Source of the DNA: Macrolepiota albuminosa
Lineage: Eukaryota > Basidiomycota > Agaricomycetes > Agaricales > Agaricaceae
Reading direction: 5' to 3'
Assembly (NCBI GenBank): GCA_027475525.1
Contig: JAMWFC010000077.1
Coordinates: forward strand, 372,001 to 436,000
DNA: 64,000 bases
Shown: piece after piece, positions 1-10,236 of the stretch
Numbering within the stretch: position 1 is the first letter of the stretch
How the letters are laid out: every line of letters starts with the position of its first letter
Position numbers and translations under genes: made by a program
The notes under the pieces: generated by a model
Told to the model about the DNA's origin: nothing
Databases searched by the model: none
The model's input: only the letters and a program-made list of their open reading frames with translations

Positions 1-1499
1 CGGTGGCATGCCATGCAACAAACGAGCAGAATTTCCCTCAGTGCCTTGAGCATTAGTGCCTCCCGGTGACGCAGCACGCCTCAACAGAATTCCAGGGGGC
101 CGCAGACCATGATGCAAAGGCGTGGCAACTGCCGGTGCCACAGAGGCGTCCGGCCTAGCAACCTCACTAGTCTGATGGACCGGGATGGAGGGACCATCTC
201 CCGACAAAACAACAGAAGGAGCACGGGGCGTCCCCCACCGAATACCATTTGCCGGAATGGGGGCCTGCGTGGTGTCATTTCCTGTACGCTGGTGCACCGC
301 ATGAATATGCGACAGCAACGCTAATGTACAAGGCAGTCAGGATAAAGGCACGAACGGAGAAACAGAGCTTCCCCATCCGTGAGGGAGAGGAAGAGAGAAG
401 GACAAAGGAAATCAAAAGCAGGATGACGCATAGCGCATGACAAAACGGCAAACAACACCAGTGCAATGTGAAAAAGCACACGGGTGGTCCTTTGAAAGCT
501 GCGCAGGGCGCCAAAACAAATAACAAGCATCGCAAATGCGCATACCCGCAATGCGGCAACGAGTAAATGCACAAAGCGCCAATTGTATCACCATGTACAC
601 GCGCAAGGCAGCAACAACAAGTAGACGCGCATAGTTCCCCATGTACACGTGCAAGGCGCCAACAGAATAAAAGGGGGCGGAAAACACACGGAGTGAGAAT
701 TGCAAGAAACTCAATGAAAAACGGACATATATGCAGCATGAAATGAACCGCGACAGATGCATATTTCCAGAAAAACAACGTTAAGGAACAACGGACAACA
801 ATCCATAACGAAGAATGAAGCTTAAATGCAACTCCAGAGGTCACGAGGGAACTCACTTCGGCGATCTAAGTCGAGCCCGTGGGCCCTGAAAAGTTGCAAC
901 AGGATGGAATCCGTCAAAGTGATTACCCGCGGCTCGCTCGAGTCGTTGAGCGGAGCGGTCTCGGTATTGGGCGACTCGCGCCTATAAATGTCAATTGAAG
1001 GGCTTCTACGATCTAATTTAGGTACCGCAACAGAACTGGCACGCGCGGATGCCTCCCGACGTGGTGCGGGTCCGGGCGTCCTAAGAGCTCCTGATTCAGG
1101 GAAAATTGGCACTGCTTCCCGGATATATGCGTCGGCGGTTGCTGGAGAAATACTCGCAATGGAGACTGGTCCAGCCTGATCATCGTCACCGGCTAACCTT
1201 GCAGTCTTCGCGCGCTTAGAAGGTGGTTGGGAAGCAGAGGGGGTAGGTCGTACTGCAGGGATTATACGAAGAGTGGGAGACCCCGCGGGTCCCTCCTCGG
1301 GCTGCTCGCAGACAGGTGGTTCTGTTGCCCCCCTACCGTCAGTCCTCCCCCTCAGGGGATTCCTGGAAGATGACACGTCCTCGAGAGGGTCACTCCCCAC
1401 GGGGGTCGATACGAGAGTGGAAGAGGGTACCAAAGTACGAGGCACGGTCGAAACCCCGGAACGAGTTTTCCTAAAAGTGGAGCTGCCCACACCAGCCAT
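1..1499 (-). CDS. Ngaro-1 ORF1 (gag-like), two exons, partial
   Basis: Exon 1 is 1499-857 and exon 2 runs from 320 past the left edge. The intron (856-321, 536 nt) has a GTGAGT donor and a TTAG acceptor. Exon 1 ends in phase 1 and exon 2 begins with two bases, so the frame closes exactly. The downstream peptide (LLSHIHAVHQ, later ARLLHGMPP) matches the second element (LLQHLHVVHD, FRMLHGLPP). The product is a low-complexity Pro/Ser/Arg-rich gag-like protein with PPSKRAKTAR, a possible basic nuclear-localisation patch. The start Met at 1499 is the first ATG of the open frame. The zinc fingers expected at the C-terminus would lie outside the window. No internal stop is seen in the visible part. 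Confidence 0.65.
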
Positions 1500-1574
1500 G
1501 CCAAGGAGAGCGATTCGCGTCTAGAATGTCTGGGACAACGGCGAAGACGACACGGTAAAGAAGAAACGCTACTA

Positions 1575-1692
1575 CACTGAAGGCTACGAATGGACTAATG
1601 GGAGTCTCCACTTAAGACGTAAGGTCACACATGTCGTCACACCTCAAAATACGTCCCTCCTGCACTTCGTGCCTTCGTTTGGAAGGACGCTA
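1575..1692 (-). repeat. 5' terminal repeat of Ngaro-1 (A1-type)
   Basis: The outer end of the element resembles the direct terminal repeats at 56040-56225 and 61910-62090. Shared blocks occur in the same order: CTACGAA, AAGGTCACA, TCAAAATAC, CCTCCTGCA and TTGGAAGG. No second copy is visible because the 3' end of this element lies outside the window. Confidence 0.55.
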
Positions 1693-1909
1693 CATCAAGA
1701 CATCATCCATAAACATTTTCTAAAAAGGTCCGCAGAAGGGGATAAACCGCGTTTTTTTTTGCTGTCGAGGAAGCTCTCACTTCTTGAACTCCTCCCTGTG
1801 TTCGGTCTGCAGCTTCGTATGATACGCGCACATGATTTTAGTTAGTATTACACGATCTATTCCAAGACAAAATTATTTTTACCATCACTGATCCGGGGAT
1901 CGACAAAAA
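1693..1909. other. Spacer between Ngaro-1 and the SGNH gene
   Basis: AT-richer spacer of about 217 bp that should contain the 3' UTR of the minus-strand gene ending at 1910. It holds a run of Ts near 1752 and no open frame of note. Confidence 0.5.
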
Positions 1910-3547
1910 TCAAGTCGCGAAAATACCAACAATCTTAAACATGGGCACGCCCTCACCCTCCTCCCCACTCAAAACACACTCAACAAAATGCGAACCGCGA
2001 CTAACAAAATGATCAATAACGACCAACGTCGGCTCGACCTCCTCCACCTCGCTCGCCGAATTCCCGATCCTCCGTTTCCCTCTAACGTTATCATCAACCC
2101 AACACTCGACCGCGCTCCCCCTCCCAACCTTGGCCTCTGGCTCACGAAGGAAATACACGCCGACATCGCCCGCGCCGACCTGGATCGGCACACGCAATCT
2201 GCTTTGAGGGAGCGCGGAGAACCAGTAGTGCGCGGCGGTGGAGAGCGCGGTCGAGTCCGCGGGGGCGTGGAACACGTTCCACCCTGAGCCGTAGAACATC
2301 GAGGGAGGAAGCGGGTTGATGAGGTCGTTCGCGGACACGCAGAACGGTGCGATTTCTTCAAAGGGCTGGCCGGAGCCTGGGCGCGTGTTGATGCGCCCCG
2401 GGGGGACGTGTGCGGGTGCGTTCTGCCGGGGTGCGGCGGCGGGTGCTGCTGCGGCGGCGGCAGCGCGCCGGTTGGGGTCGGCGGCGTCGGGTTCTGGGAC
2501 GCCTTTTCGTTGGCCGACACCGCCGAAGAGGGCGTGTGGGTCGGGTTGGGGTGCGAGGGCAGAGGGCGGCGAGGCGGGGTACGACGCGCCGGTCGAGACG
2601 GACCAGGCGGTGCATATCTGGGATTGAAAGTACGCTGTGAGCACGTCCGCGAGGACTTTGTGGCCTGCTGGGCTGGCGAGGACGGCGTCTGCAAAGTACT
2701 TGTCGATGGAGGATGCGGAACGGATGTACTCGGGGTAGTGGATGGCTTTGGTGGTTATGTGGGGGACGTCGTAGAACTGGGCGACGATGTCGTGGGCGTG
2801 GTCTGGGCCTGCGAAGCCGTATATCTGGTGGGACTGGGGGTTGAAGTGGCCGAGGAGGAGGACGGCGGGGTGGTCGGGGCGGATGAGGATGGAGCGGATG
2901 AGGGTTTCAAAGTTTTCGAGCATGTCGGCGTCGGTGGAGTCGTCTGCGTCGAGCTCGATGATGACGAGGTCGGTGGCGTCGGGGATGTGGTGGGCGCTGC
3001 AGTACCCAAAGTAGCCCGAGTTGGTGCGACGCATGGCGCCGTTTGTGAGTTCAGTGGCAGGGTGGGGGAAGACAGAGTTCCACCAGTCAAAGAAGCGGGC
3101 AGGGTAGCACGCAGGAGCGACGGGATCGTCACCTGCGCCGTGACAGGCGGAGACTGAGCCGCCAATGATGCTGATGGTGACTGGCTGGGCAGCGAGGGCC
3201 TTGTTGATGAGACGCTGGATGCGCTGGCCGCTGCCTGCATGCATGACAATCTGGGAGAGGACGTGGGTGCCGTAGGTGGCAGCGAGGGCGTCGCCTGGGC
3301 CGTAGACGGGACAGAATGGAAAGGGGTTGGGGTCAGAGGCGTTGAGGTAGTTTTTGGGGACGAGGACGCGCGAGGACACGCGGGGGACGACGGGGGCGGG
3401 GCGGGGGGCGTTGAGGGCATAGTGGGAGACGGCGACGACGGCGCAGAGCAGCAGCAGCAGCAGCCAGAGACGCTGTGAGCGGGGCGAGGTGCTTGGGGCG
3501 TCGCGCGGGACGGCAATGTGAGCTGGCGGCTGGCGGCGTCTGTGCAT
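1910..3547 (-). CDS. SGNH-hydrolase-like type II membrane protein
   Basis: Single-exon gene of 545 codons ending in TGA. After a short Arg/Pro-rich cytosolic tail there is one hydrophobic segment (residues about 27-45), suggesting a type II membrane protein of the secretory pathway. GGSVSACHG at 129-137 resembles block I of SGNH/GDSL esterases, with Ser131 as candidate nucleophile. SPAGHKVLAD near 292-301 resembles the block V His region (His296). The block III Asn-Asp pair is not obvious; the matching stretch reads IIELDADD. An Ala/Pro linker (about 350-400) leads to a C-terminal region of about 110 residues, probably beta-rich. A role in acylating or deacylating cell-surface glycan is inferred from the fold and the divergent GT69 neighbour. 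The third codon positions are strongly GC-biased, unlike the transposons. The start is the first ATG, 53 bp from the neighbouring ATG. Confidence 0.8.
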   Translation of the reverse strand: MHRRRQPPAHIAVPRDAPSTSPRSQRLWLLLLLLCAVVAVSHYALNAPRPAPVVPRVSSRVLVPKNYLNASDPNPFPFCPVYGPGDALAATYGTHVLSQIVMHAGSGQRIQRLINKALAAQPVTISIIGGSVSACHGAGDDPVAPACYPARFFDWWNSVFPHPATELTNGAMRRTNSGYFGYCSAHHIPDATDLVIIELDADDSTDADMLENFETLIRSILIRPDHPAVLLLGHFNPQSHQIYGFAGPDHAHDIVAQFYDVPHITTKAIHYPEYIRSASSIDKYFADAVLASPAGHKVLADVLTAYFQSQICTAWSVSTGASYPASPPSALAPQPDPHALFGGVGQRKGVPEPDAADPNRRAAAAAAAPAAAPRQNAPAHVPPGRINTRPGSGQPFEEIAPFCVSANDLINPLPPSMFYGSGWNVFHAPADSTALSTAAHYWFSALPQSRLRVPIQVGAGDVGVYFLREPEAKVGRGSAVECWVDDNVRGKRRIGNSASEVEEVEPTLVVIDHFVSRGSHFVECVLSGEEGEGVPMFKIVGIFAT

Positions 3548-3600
3548 GGCAGGAGGAGAACAGGGTAAATTAATTAATTAATTTGATTTGACTCTGCCAC
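3548..3600. promoter_or_regulatory. 53-bp divergent intergenic region
   Basis: The whole space between the ATGs of two divergent genes is 53 bp, with a central AT tract of repeated TTAA/ATTA (about 3568-3585) in otherwise GC-rich DNA. It must hold both 5' UTRs and core promoters unless transcription starts inside the opposite gene. No classical TATAAA is seen. Shared regulation of the pair is an inference. Confidence 0.55.
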
Positions 3601-5259
3601 ATGCGACGACTTCCCACTTCGCTCGCCATCGCCCTCGGCGTCCTCGTTGGCCTGTTCGTCGCCCGCCTGTTCCCGTGGTCCGCGCCGGCGCCCCGCGTCC
3701 GCGCAAAGTCGCACCAGCAAAGCCGCCAGCCCGTCCAACTGCCCACGCTCGACCAGCGCGCCCGCGTTCTCTCGCTTCTCACGTCGCTCGCGCCCCACCA
3801 CACCCGAGAATGCACCCGCAATGCACAGCCCCTCTACGTCCAGCAGGTCGCTGCTCGCTATGCCCCCCTCGTTGCACACCGTCCCCGCCGTCCCGTCTCC
3901 TGGCTCTCTCGTCTCGTCCCAGACGCCCCCACCGACGACGACGACGACGACCTCTACACCCGCAGCCACAAGTACTACTTTGCAATCAACCTCTACAACT
4001 CGTTCGACGTCATCCCCGACCTCTTTGCCACCCTCTTCCGCGTCGCCGCTATCCTCGGCTACCACAACGTCTACATCTCCATCTACGAAAACGGCTCTAC
4101 CGACCAGACAAAGGCCCTCCTCCGCATCTTCGACGCCCTCACACGCAGCGTCGGTCTCCGCATCACCATCCGCAGCAGCATGCGCACCCGCGGCGCATTC
4201 AACCACCGCATCGAGTACCTCGCCGAGGTCCGCAACGCCGCCTTTGTGCCCCTCCAAGAACTCCGCGACTCCGAAAACGAGTACTTTGACTCCATCATAT
4301 TCATGAACGACGTCCTACCCTGCGTCGACGACCTCCTCGAGCTCATCTACCAAAGCAGATTCAACAACGCCGCGATAACCTGCGCCGCCGATTACATGTA
4401 CCACGAGGAGATTGGCGCCCCTGTGTTCTACGACAACTGGGTCGCCCGCGATATCAACGGCACCGCGCTGGAAAACGCCCCGTTTGAGCGCATATTCCAC
4501 GACGAGCCCGCGTCCTTGCGCTTCCAGCGGCACTTGCCCGTGCAGGTCCAGTCGTGCTGGAACGGCATCGCCGTGCTCGACCCCGCCCCGTTCTACTCCC
4601 CTCCACACGTCCGCTTCCGCATGGCCCGCATAACGGAAGGCGAATGCAGCGCCAGCGAGTGCAGTCTCATCTGCAACGACTATTGGGAAGCAGGCTACGG
4701 CCGTATCATGATGGTCCCCCGCGTCAAACTCGCTTACGACCGCGTGAGTCTGAGTCTCCTTTCTGTCTCCTTTCTCTGTCTACCTACTCTCTGTCTGGCT
4801 GGCTGGCTATAACTCACACCCACGTGCAGAAGGTATTCGACATCATACACCCCCCGCGGCGCAACCTCACACTTATACGCGGGTACACCCGCCTCGGCGG
4901 GCTCCCGGATGACCCGCGCACAGATCCCCAAGACCGCACCTGGTTCGGCCCACACGACCGACTCTTTGCACCCGAGGAAAACGAGCCCCTCGTGTTCGTC
5001 CCCGGTCCCGAACACGGTGCGTCTCTCTCTCACACACAGTCTCACTTCTCTCTCTCTCTCTCTCTCTCTCTCACAGTCTCACTTCTCTCTCACACAAATT
5101 CTTACGCTGACTGCATCCTCGATAGTGTGGTGCTGGGGCTGGGACGGCGCAGGCGACCTCGACGGGCCGGACGTCGACCCCATTTGGGAACGTATGCCTA
5201 ACAAGTCTATGAGTCCCCTCGCTGTCGAGGTTAGGCATGATCGGAGTTTTGCTGTGTAG
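3601..5259 (+). CDS. GT69 / CAP59-CMT1-type glycosyltransferase
   Basis: Three exons: 3601-4743, 4830-5016 and 5126-5259. Introns are 86 and 109 nt (GTGAGT..GTGCAG, GTGCGT..GATAG) and the phases close, giving about 487 residues and a TAG stop. The N-terminus is a signal anchor (LAIALGVLVGLFVARLF), so the catalytic part should be Golgi-lumenal. Family features in order: YYFAINLYNSFDV, YENGSTDQTKALL (sugar-nucleotide side), IIFMNDVLPCVDDLLEL (acidic pair likely at the metal site), ADYMYHEE, FYDNWVARDI and a Trp-rich end VWCWGWDGAGD. This is the pattern of the fungal CAP59/CMT1 mannosyltransferase family, which makes capsule or cell-wall glycans. The exact linkage cannot be read from sequence. 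The gene is transcribed divergently from an SGNH-like gene. Intron 2 holds a CT microsatellite. Confidence 0.88.
5021..5095 (+). repeat. CT/TCTCACA microsatellite inside intron 2
   Basis: A run of (CT)n with interspersed CACA and CACTT blocks fills most of the second intron of the GT69 gene. It serves as an extended polypyrimidine tract and is prone to length variation. Confidence 0.8.
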
Positions 5260-6488
5260 TGATTGGGCTGCGGGTGTTGAATGGGATGAGGGGTTATTTC
5301 TTTCGTTCCTAGCCTCGGATCAAGGGACGTTTCAATAGTTTCTTTTGTCCAGCTATGTAGTTTTATACTAATAACGAAAAGATACTCACTCGCCCTTGGT
5401 CTGGGGTTTAGGAAGAATCCTTGCATGTGCTTTATCTAAGTACTTACCTTTGTTGGTAAATAAATGCATCAGTGGATGCCTCGTATAATCCCGCAAGTTA
5501 AACTCACAAGAGAACCTCTGAGAAGAAAAAGTATTTTGATTTTGATTTTGATTAAATGGGAATGAGATGGGGTGGATGTGATGTCGGAGGTGGTCAATCA
5601 ATGCTACTTAGTGAGGATCCCATGGACACTGCTAGTACCCTGAACCCTGTTTCCAATAAAAATCATGTATGTATGTACATTGGAAAATCGCATGACGACA
5701 CATTTCTTTGTCACTTTTTCTTATAGATAGAGGATGGAGGATGGAAACAGGTTCTACGAGGTCTTTCTGTCTGGTTTCTCTCTCTCTCTCTCTTTCTTTC
5801 TTTATCAAATGCGTTCGTTTTATTGTATATCACTATAGGAGGGGAGGCATGCACATGAGATTGTTGAGGAAATTAATTCTTTGGCAAAACAGATGTCTAC
5901 AGTAGTCATAACTCGTATGTTTTATTCAACCTGTTCTATAATTACTCTGTACTTGCTATTCAAAAGTGATACATGAACAAGTAGAATGCTTTCATACAGA
6001 TGCTCACCTAGAGTTAAACCTACCCTTTTGAGTTACTTACCTTACTGCACCTAAATACATACTCATTAAAAACTACCCTTTGGGTCCTTCAACTCCAGCT
6101 CTATATTAATATACTGAATACATCTTGTTTGCATTATTCTGCATCAGAGATTTCCATGCCACAACCAGTGCCAACTGCAGGCCAGCCCTCCAAAAACCCC
6201 CAAACACTTTCCTTATCAATAGGGATGGGCCGCTGCAGTGCACAGCAATACCAAGGTCTACAGTAGAGTTTTGTCAATGACTGTTTATAAATAAGATTGA
6301 ATAGTCAAAAAAAGACCAATGGCACATATACTGAAGCAGTGAGAGAAATTCTAGCTACTATTTATATAAAACTTGAGCTCAAATTTTTTGAGTGAGTTTG
6401 TATTGGGAGACATTCCAACAGTGGCTTAGTGGAATGTTTCCCAACAATTTGAAGGGAGGGGTTTCTCAATGATTGAGGAAGTTGATCA
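5260..6488. other. Intergenic region without a clear gene
   Basis: This is the 3' flank of the GT69 gene followed by AT-rich sequence. It holds a (TTTTGA)n-like run near 5536-5553 and a CT run near 5778-5805. On the minus strand at about 5580-5380 there is an intron-like pattern (TTCTTCTCAG acceptor, short open exon, GTAAGT donor, acceptor, short open exon ending in TGA). This could be the last exons of a gene, but no family is recognisable and no upstream exons are seen. Sequence beyond 5900 shows no convincing coding signal. Confidence 0.4.
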
Positions 6489-6642
6489 TATATATTAGTG
6501 TCTATCAACATAAATCCAAGAATTGGATAGCATGATATGTATTGATAAGTAGACAAATAAAACATTATATATTAGTGTCTATCAACATAAATCCAAGAAT
6601 TGGATAGCATGATATGTATTGATAAGTAGACAAATAAAACAT
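6489..6642. repeat. Perfect tandem duplication, period 77 bp
   Basis: Bases 6489-6565 are repeated exactly at 6566-6642; the bases just outside break the match. It is one of eight duplications of the same period in this window and is probably an assembly overlap. Confidence 0.9.
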
Positions 6643-8339
6643 AGAGACTTAACTGTTTCTGTAGGCATAGAAGATATTGACATCAATGACTTCTATACAG
6701 AAACAGATGTATCTCTCTGCAATTGTGGCTTCATATTTATAGCTTGTAAACATGGGTGTCCAGAGTGTGCCTGGGGTCCCAGGGTTGGGACAATCAATGA
6801 GATGTTCTTCCTGATTCTTGTCTGTTACCACATGCTCAGGCATTTCAAGACAATGGGAAGGAAAAAGATCATCATTGTTTGCAACATGCAGGGATAATAA
6901 ACTCACATGGACTGCAACCCTCCCATTGTGTTTCTGAACATACTCTCAGCATTGGTTTGCTGTTGACAACATAAATTTGCCTCCCACCTGATATGCCTGG
7001 TGAGTATCCACATAGTGAGCTTGTGTAATCCTGGAGGTCATTAAATTGTCCATTGCATCAAGGACATTGTTCTCAATATCAAGCAGAACTCACAGGGTAA
7101 GATTCTCAGCAGTAGTATCCATGGGTAGAGGAGGGTACAGGGGAATAATCAACTACAGTGAAAATCCAGACTTTAATTGGAATGGAGAATATCCTGTGGA
7201 CACATTAACTGTATTTATGATGCCAAAACAAATCCGTGGCAAGGCCTTCATCCAGCCCTTTTGAAGTCAATTTACATGGAATTGTATAAACTGAATAATA
7301 GTCTTATTTGACTGTTCCAAAGAGCCATCTGTCTGTGGATGAAAGGCAGTTGACATTTTATGCTTAATTCCACTGAGTTTCATCAAAGCTTTCTAAAAAG
7401 CCAATATAAACAAGGCATTGCAGTCTGTGAAAATTTCATAGAAGAGGCTGTTGAGATGGAGTTGCATGGGATGATAGGTTGTAGGGGCGTGATGGCATAG
7501 GCTGATATGGTAATTGGGAAGCGCAAGTGCACATAGTGACAGATCGGAACTTGGGAATACCTCAGTCTATTTTACATGGACTGAGGTATGTCTCGAGTGC
7601 TTGTAGAACCGAATACCGTTACTTACGATATTCAGTACTCGTGTTGATAACAGGTACATATCATGGAATAGAGTCTATTTTACACAGACTGAGTACTCGT
7701 GTTGATAACAGAGGCTATTCTTGCAATACCAGTTGCAGAAAAAAATTACTGCAAAATCCTCCTCTGTCTGCATAGTTATTTGAATATCAGCCCCAGCATG
7801 ACAAGTTATTGGGCAGAATTGATCAAATCTTTTGTCTATAGGAAGAGGTCCAACAAAGACCAAGGGTGACTGGTCCAAATCAAGTCTTGGGCACAGGTAA
7901 TGGATGCAATGGTCTGACTGGTTTAGACATGCTACTCTTGTTTTGCTGACAGTTGATGCACCTGAGAATATATGCCTTCAACAAGTCCTTGCACATGTTA
8001 GGCCAATAGTAAGAGTGACAAAGCATGACATAAGTCTTATCCACACTGAAGTGTCCTAATTTGTCATGTACAATGCAAAACAAGTTCTCATGCAAGTTCT
8101 TAAACTTGGGAACCACCAAACAATCTCCTACATAAATCAAAACATTTCACATTACCATACCTAGAACCACCAAATCTGTCTTCCAATCCTTCAGCATCCA
8201 TTTTGCCAAATACCCTTGCTGAATTGTATTCACAATTTCATTGTCCAGCTCCAATGAAATGATTGGAGCCACCACTATGTGTGCAGTGTCAGGGATCCAG
8301 AAAAGCATGTCTGCAACAATATTGTCTTCACCTTGTATG
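6643..8339 (-). pseudogene. Degraded Gypsy pol (RNase H end to integrase)
   Basis: Reading the minus strand from 8339 downward gives the end of an RNase H (IVADML-like region, then VVAPIISLELDNEI). A zinc-binding integrase domain follows (HDKLGHFSVDKTYVML, then CINCQQNK). The integrase core comes next, with a DFVGPLP-like start, AFHPQTDGSLEQSNKT around the catalytic Glu, and STGYSPF. Stops and frameshifts are frequent and a solo LTR (7449-7710) splits the core. The 5' half of pol is gone; an LTR of another family begins at 8340. The region has almost no CpG, consistent with age. Confidence 0.75.
7449..7710. mobile_element. Solo LTR with TSD GAGGC
   Basis: A 262-bp TG...CA segment is flanked by GAGGC at 7444-7448 and 7711-7715. 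Removing it rejoins the Gypsy integrase sequence on either side. It contains repeated ACTCGTGTTGATAACA blocks. The orientation of the parent element is not known. Confidence 0.75.
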
Positions 8340-8445
8340 TGTAAGGGTGACCTCTGGAGGCTATGGCTCAGTCACACAACTGGCAGAGAGAGATCCAAAG
8401 TGTATTAGAGTATATACTGACAATATCATAGCAACTACTCACCTG

Positions 8446-8746
8446 TGTTGGACACCGGTGGTACACCGTAAGTGGCACAGTATGATATGACCCAAAAAGG
8501 GTTGAATGACATTAATTTACTTACCCTGATACAACTCGAATAGACATATATACAGACCACACAATCTATGTCACCCTCAGTCAAGTATACGAGACTGAGG
8601 GTGAGTACAATACATACCTATATACAACCTTCACTTACAATCTCTCCTACCATAGTACTCACTTGTGTGCTATAGATAGGATTAATACCAGTCAAGTATA
8701 CGAGACTGAGGTACTCACTCATGTGCTATAGGTTTAGGTTGTAACA
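8446..8746 (+). repeat. Copia-1 5' LTR
   Basis: Starts TGTTGG and ends GTAACA; 301 bp, matching 13620-13920 without gaps. Confidence 0.95.
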
Positions 8747-8756
8747 GGTTATGGGA
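8747..8756 (+). other. Copia-1 primer-binding site (half-tRNA iMet type)
   Basis: GGTTATGGGA follows the LTR directly. GGTTATGGG is complementary to the anticodon-loop region of initiator tRNA-Met, the primer mode known for Drosophila copia. The same 9-mer follows the 5' LTRs of Copia-2 and Copia-3. Confidence 0.7.
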
Positions 8757-8965
8757 CTGTGCTGCTTTGTGCACTGACGTACGATCCTACAACTGAGACT
8801 TTTTTTTTCTTTGCCTGTGTGGACTACCTGCCCGACGTGTGTGGGTCTCTGCTTGATATTGCTGTCTGATTGCTGCGTGCACTGTGTTGCATGTTGCCTC
8901 TGCCCTGAGGACACGCACTGTTCTGGTCCCATACCTTATCTCTGTTCTTGATTACAATCACTATT

Positions 8966-10236
8966 ATGGCGCTGCCTACTGTTACTGCTGGAGATGCTGA
9001 AAGTTCTCCTCCACCTGTGGCTGATGATGACATATGGGAGATGTGTCATGTTGATAGCTCTCCACTGATTGTTATGCAGATAAAGGTCTCCCTCCAATAC
9101 TCTGGGGACCTCCTTGCAAAGGATGACAGAAAGTGGACCCCGTGGTCCAAATATATGAAGTTGGAACTCACGATGTCCAGACTCTACGAATACATTTTTG
9201 ACCCTCCTGATTTACCTCACAAAATGCATGAACCACGTGCATACCAGAATTGGCAGCTAAACAATCGCCTTGCCCACTCCTTCCTGATGCTGGGCCTCTC
9301 TGAGTCAGAGCGAAACCTGGCTGACGACTCAATTGATGTGTGGGCTCTATGGGAGTACTTGCAGGCACGGCATGGGGGGCAGGTCCGGTTCAACAAGTTC
9401 AACTACTTCAGGAAGCGTTGACCATGAAGTGTTCGCCAGCAAAGCCTATTACCAAGACGATAGATCACATTTTCAAGAAAATTAATCGTGCGTTTGATGT
9501 CAGTGAGGTGACGAAGGACCTCCTACAATCCATTGCTGCCTTATCTTCCCTTTCTGACAACTCCCTCTATGTGAATGCAAGGTTGATCATCTCTCATGAT
9601 CTTGCAGTGGCCACTGCCACCTTGCCCTATGGTCCTGATGACATTCAACGTTTCCTGGAGAATGAGCAAACACTCTTTGTTGCTGACCAGGGCATAGCTG
9701 ACATGCCACCGACTGCCTTAGCTGTTTGTCCCACCAACCAACGTGACGACTTGATCTGCGATGCATGTAAAACTTGTGGACGACCTACTTACACAGGGCA
9801 CACTAAACCTTGGTGTGTCTTGGAAGGTGGTGGTATGGCCAGGAAGATGCTTGATGAGGTGAGGACCACCCACCTGGCCCACTATAAGACAAAGAGGGAC
9901 AACAGGGACAAGAAGAAGGGCACAACAAAGCTTACCTTTATGCCGGCAGGCGGCGCAGCTTTTATGGTTGAAGGTGACCCTGATACCCTTGCAGCATACA
10001 TTGCGAGCCAGGCAAAACTTCCTGCTACTGTGACAAAACCAGAATTTGCAGGTTTAGCATCTGATACAATTCCTGACACTGATGGACTTGCGACAGCAGA
10101 GAGTCTTGAGGTTGATGCATGGGTTGTGCTGGAGGAGGAGCCAAGAGTGAATGTTGATTGGAAAGACTATACAAACACTGAGAGATGCTTTCCAGCACCA
10201 CCAGTATTACCACCAACACTTACCCCTTCTTCCTGA
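8966..10236 (+). pseudogene. Copia-1 gag, frameshifted
   Basis: Gag begins with MALPTVTAGD (ATG 8966; an in-frame ATG at 8948 is possible). It includes the UBN2-like segment SKYMKLELTMSRLYEYIF and a C-terminal zinc-binding motif CKTCGRPTYTGHTKPWC. One base appears missing near 9412: the frame reading NYFRK stops at TGA and the continuation ALTMKCSPAKP lies in the next frame. A second frame change near 10185-10236 separates gag from protease. Family members usually have one gag-pol frame, so both are read as decay. Confidence 0.75.

Larger units (their letters stand above)
1..1692 (-). mobile_element. Ngaro/DIRS-like retroelement, 5' part (Ngaro-1)
   Basis: This is the 5' end of a tyrosine-recombinase retroelement on the minus strand. 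It is cut by the left window edge, so no reverse transcriptase or recombinase is visible. It is identified by comparison with the fuller relative at 56016-62090. ORF1 exon 1 ends in the same motif (ITLTDS then LLQLF.AHGLDL), the intron sits at the same place, and exon 2 resumes with a similar segment. The outer end resembles the terminal repeat of the second element (shared AAGGTCACA, CCTCCTGCA and TTGGAAGG blocks). The right end is placed at the base matching the end of that repeat. The two elements have diverged and are not recent copies of each other. Confidence 0.75.

Noticed and set aside
275..856. 193-codon minus-strand open frame rich in Cys/Leu
   Set aside because: It overlaps the ORF1 intron of Ngaro-1 almost exactly, has no domain and has biased composition. 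The spliced ORF1 explains the region better.
2316..3478. Several long open frames on both strands inside the SGNH gene
   Set aside because: They are antisense or shifted shadows of a GC-rich gene, composed of Ala/Arg/Gly/Val repeats without domains.
3574..4608. Minus- and plus-strand open frames over the GT69 gene (up to 233 codons)
   Set aside because: Shadow frames in GC-rich DNA; the GT69 frame has clear family motifs and splice sites.
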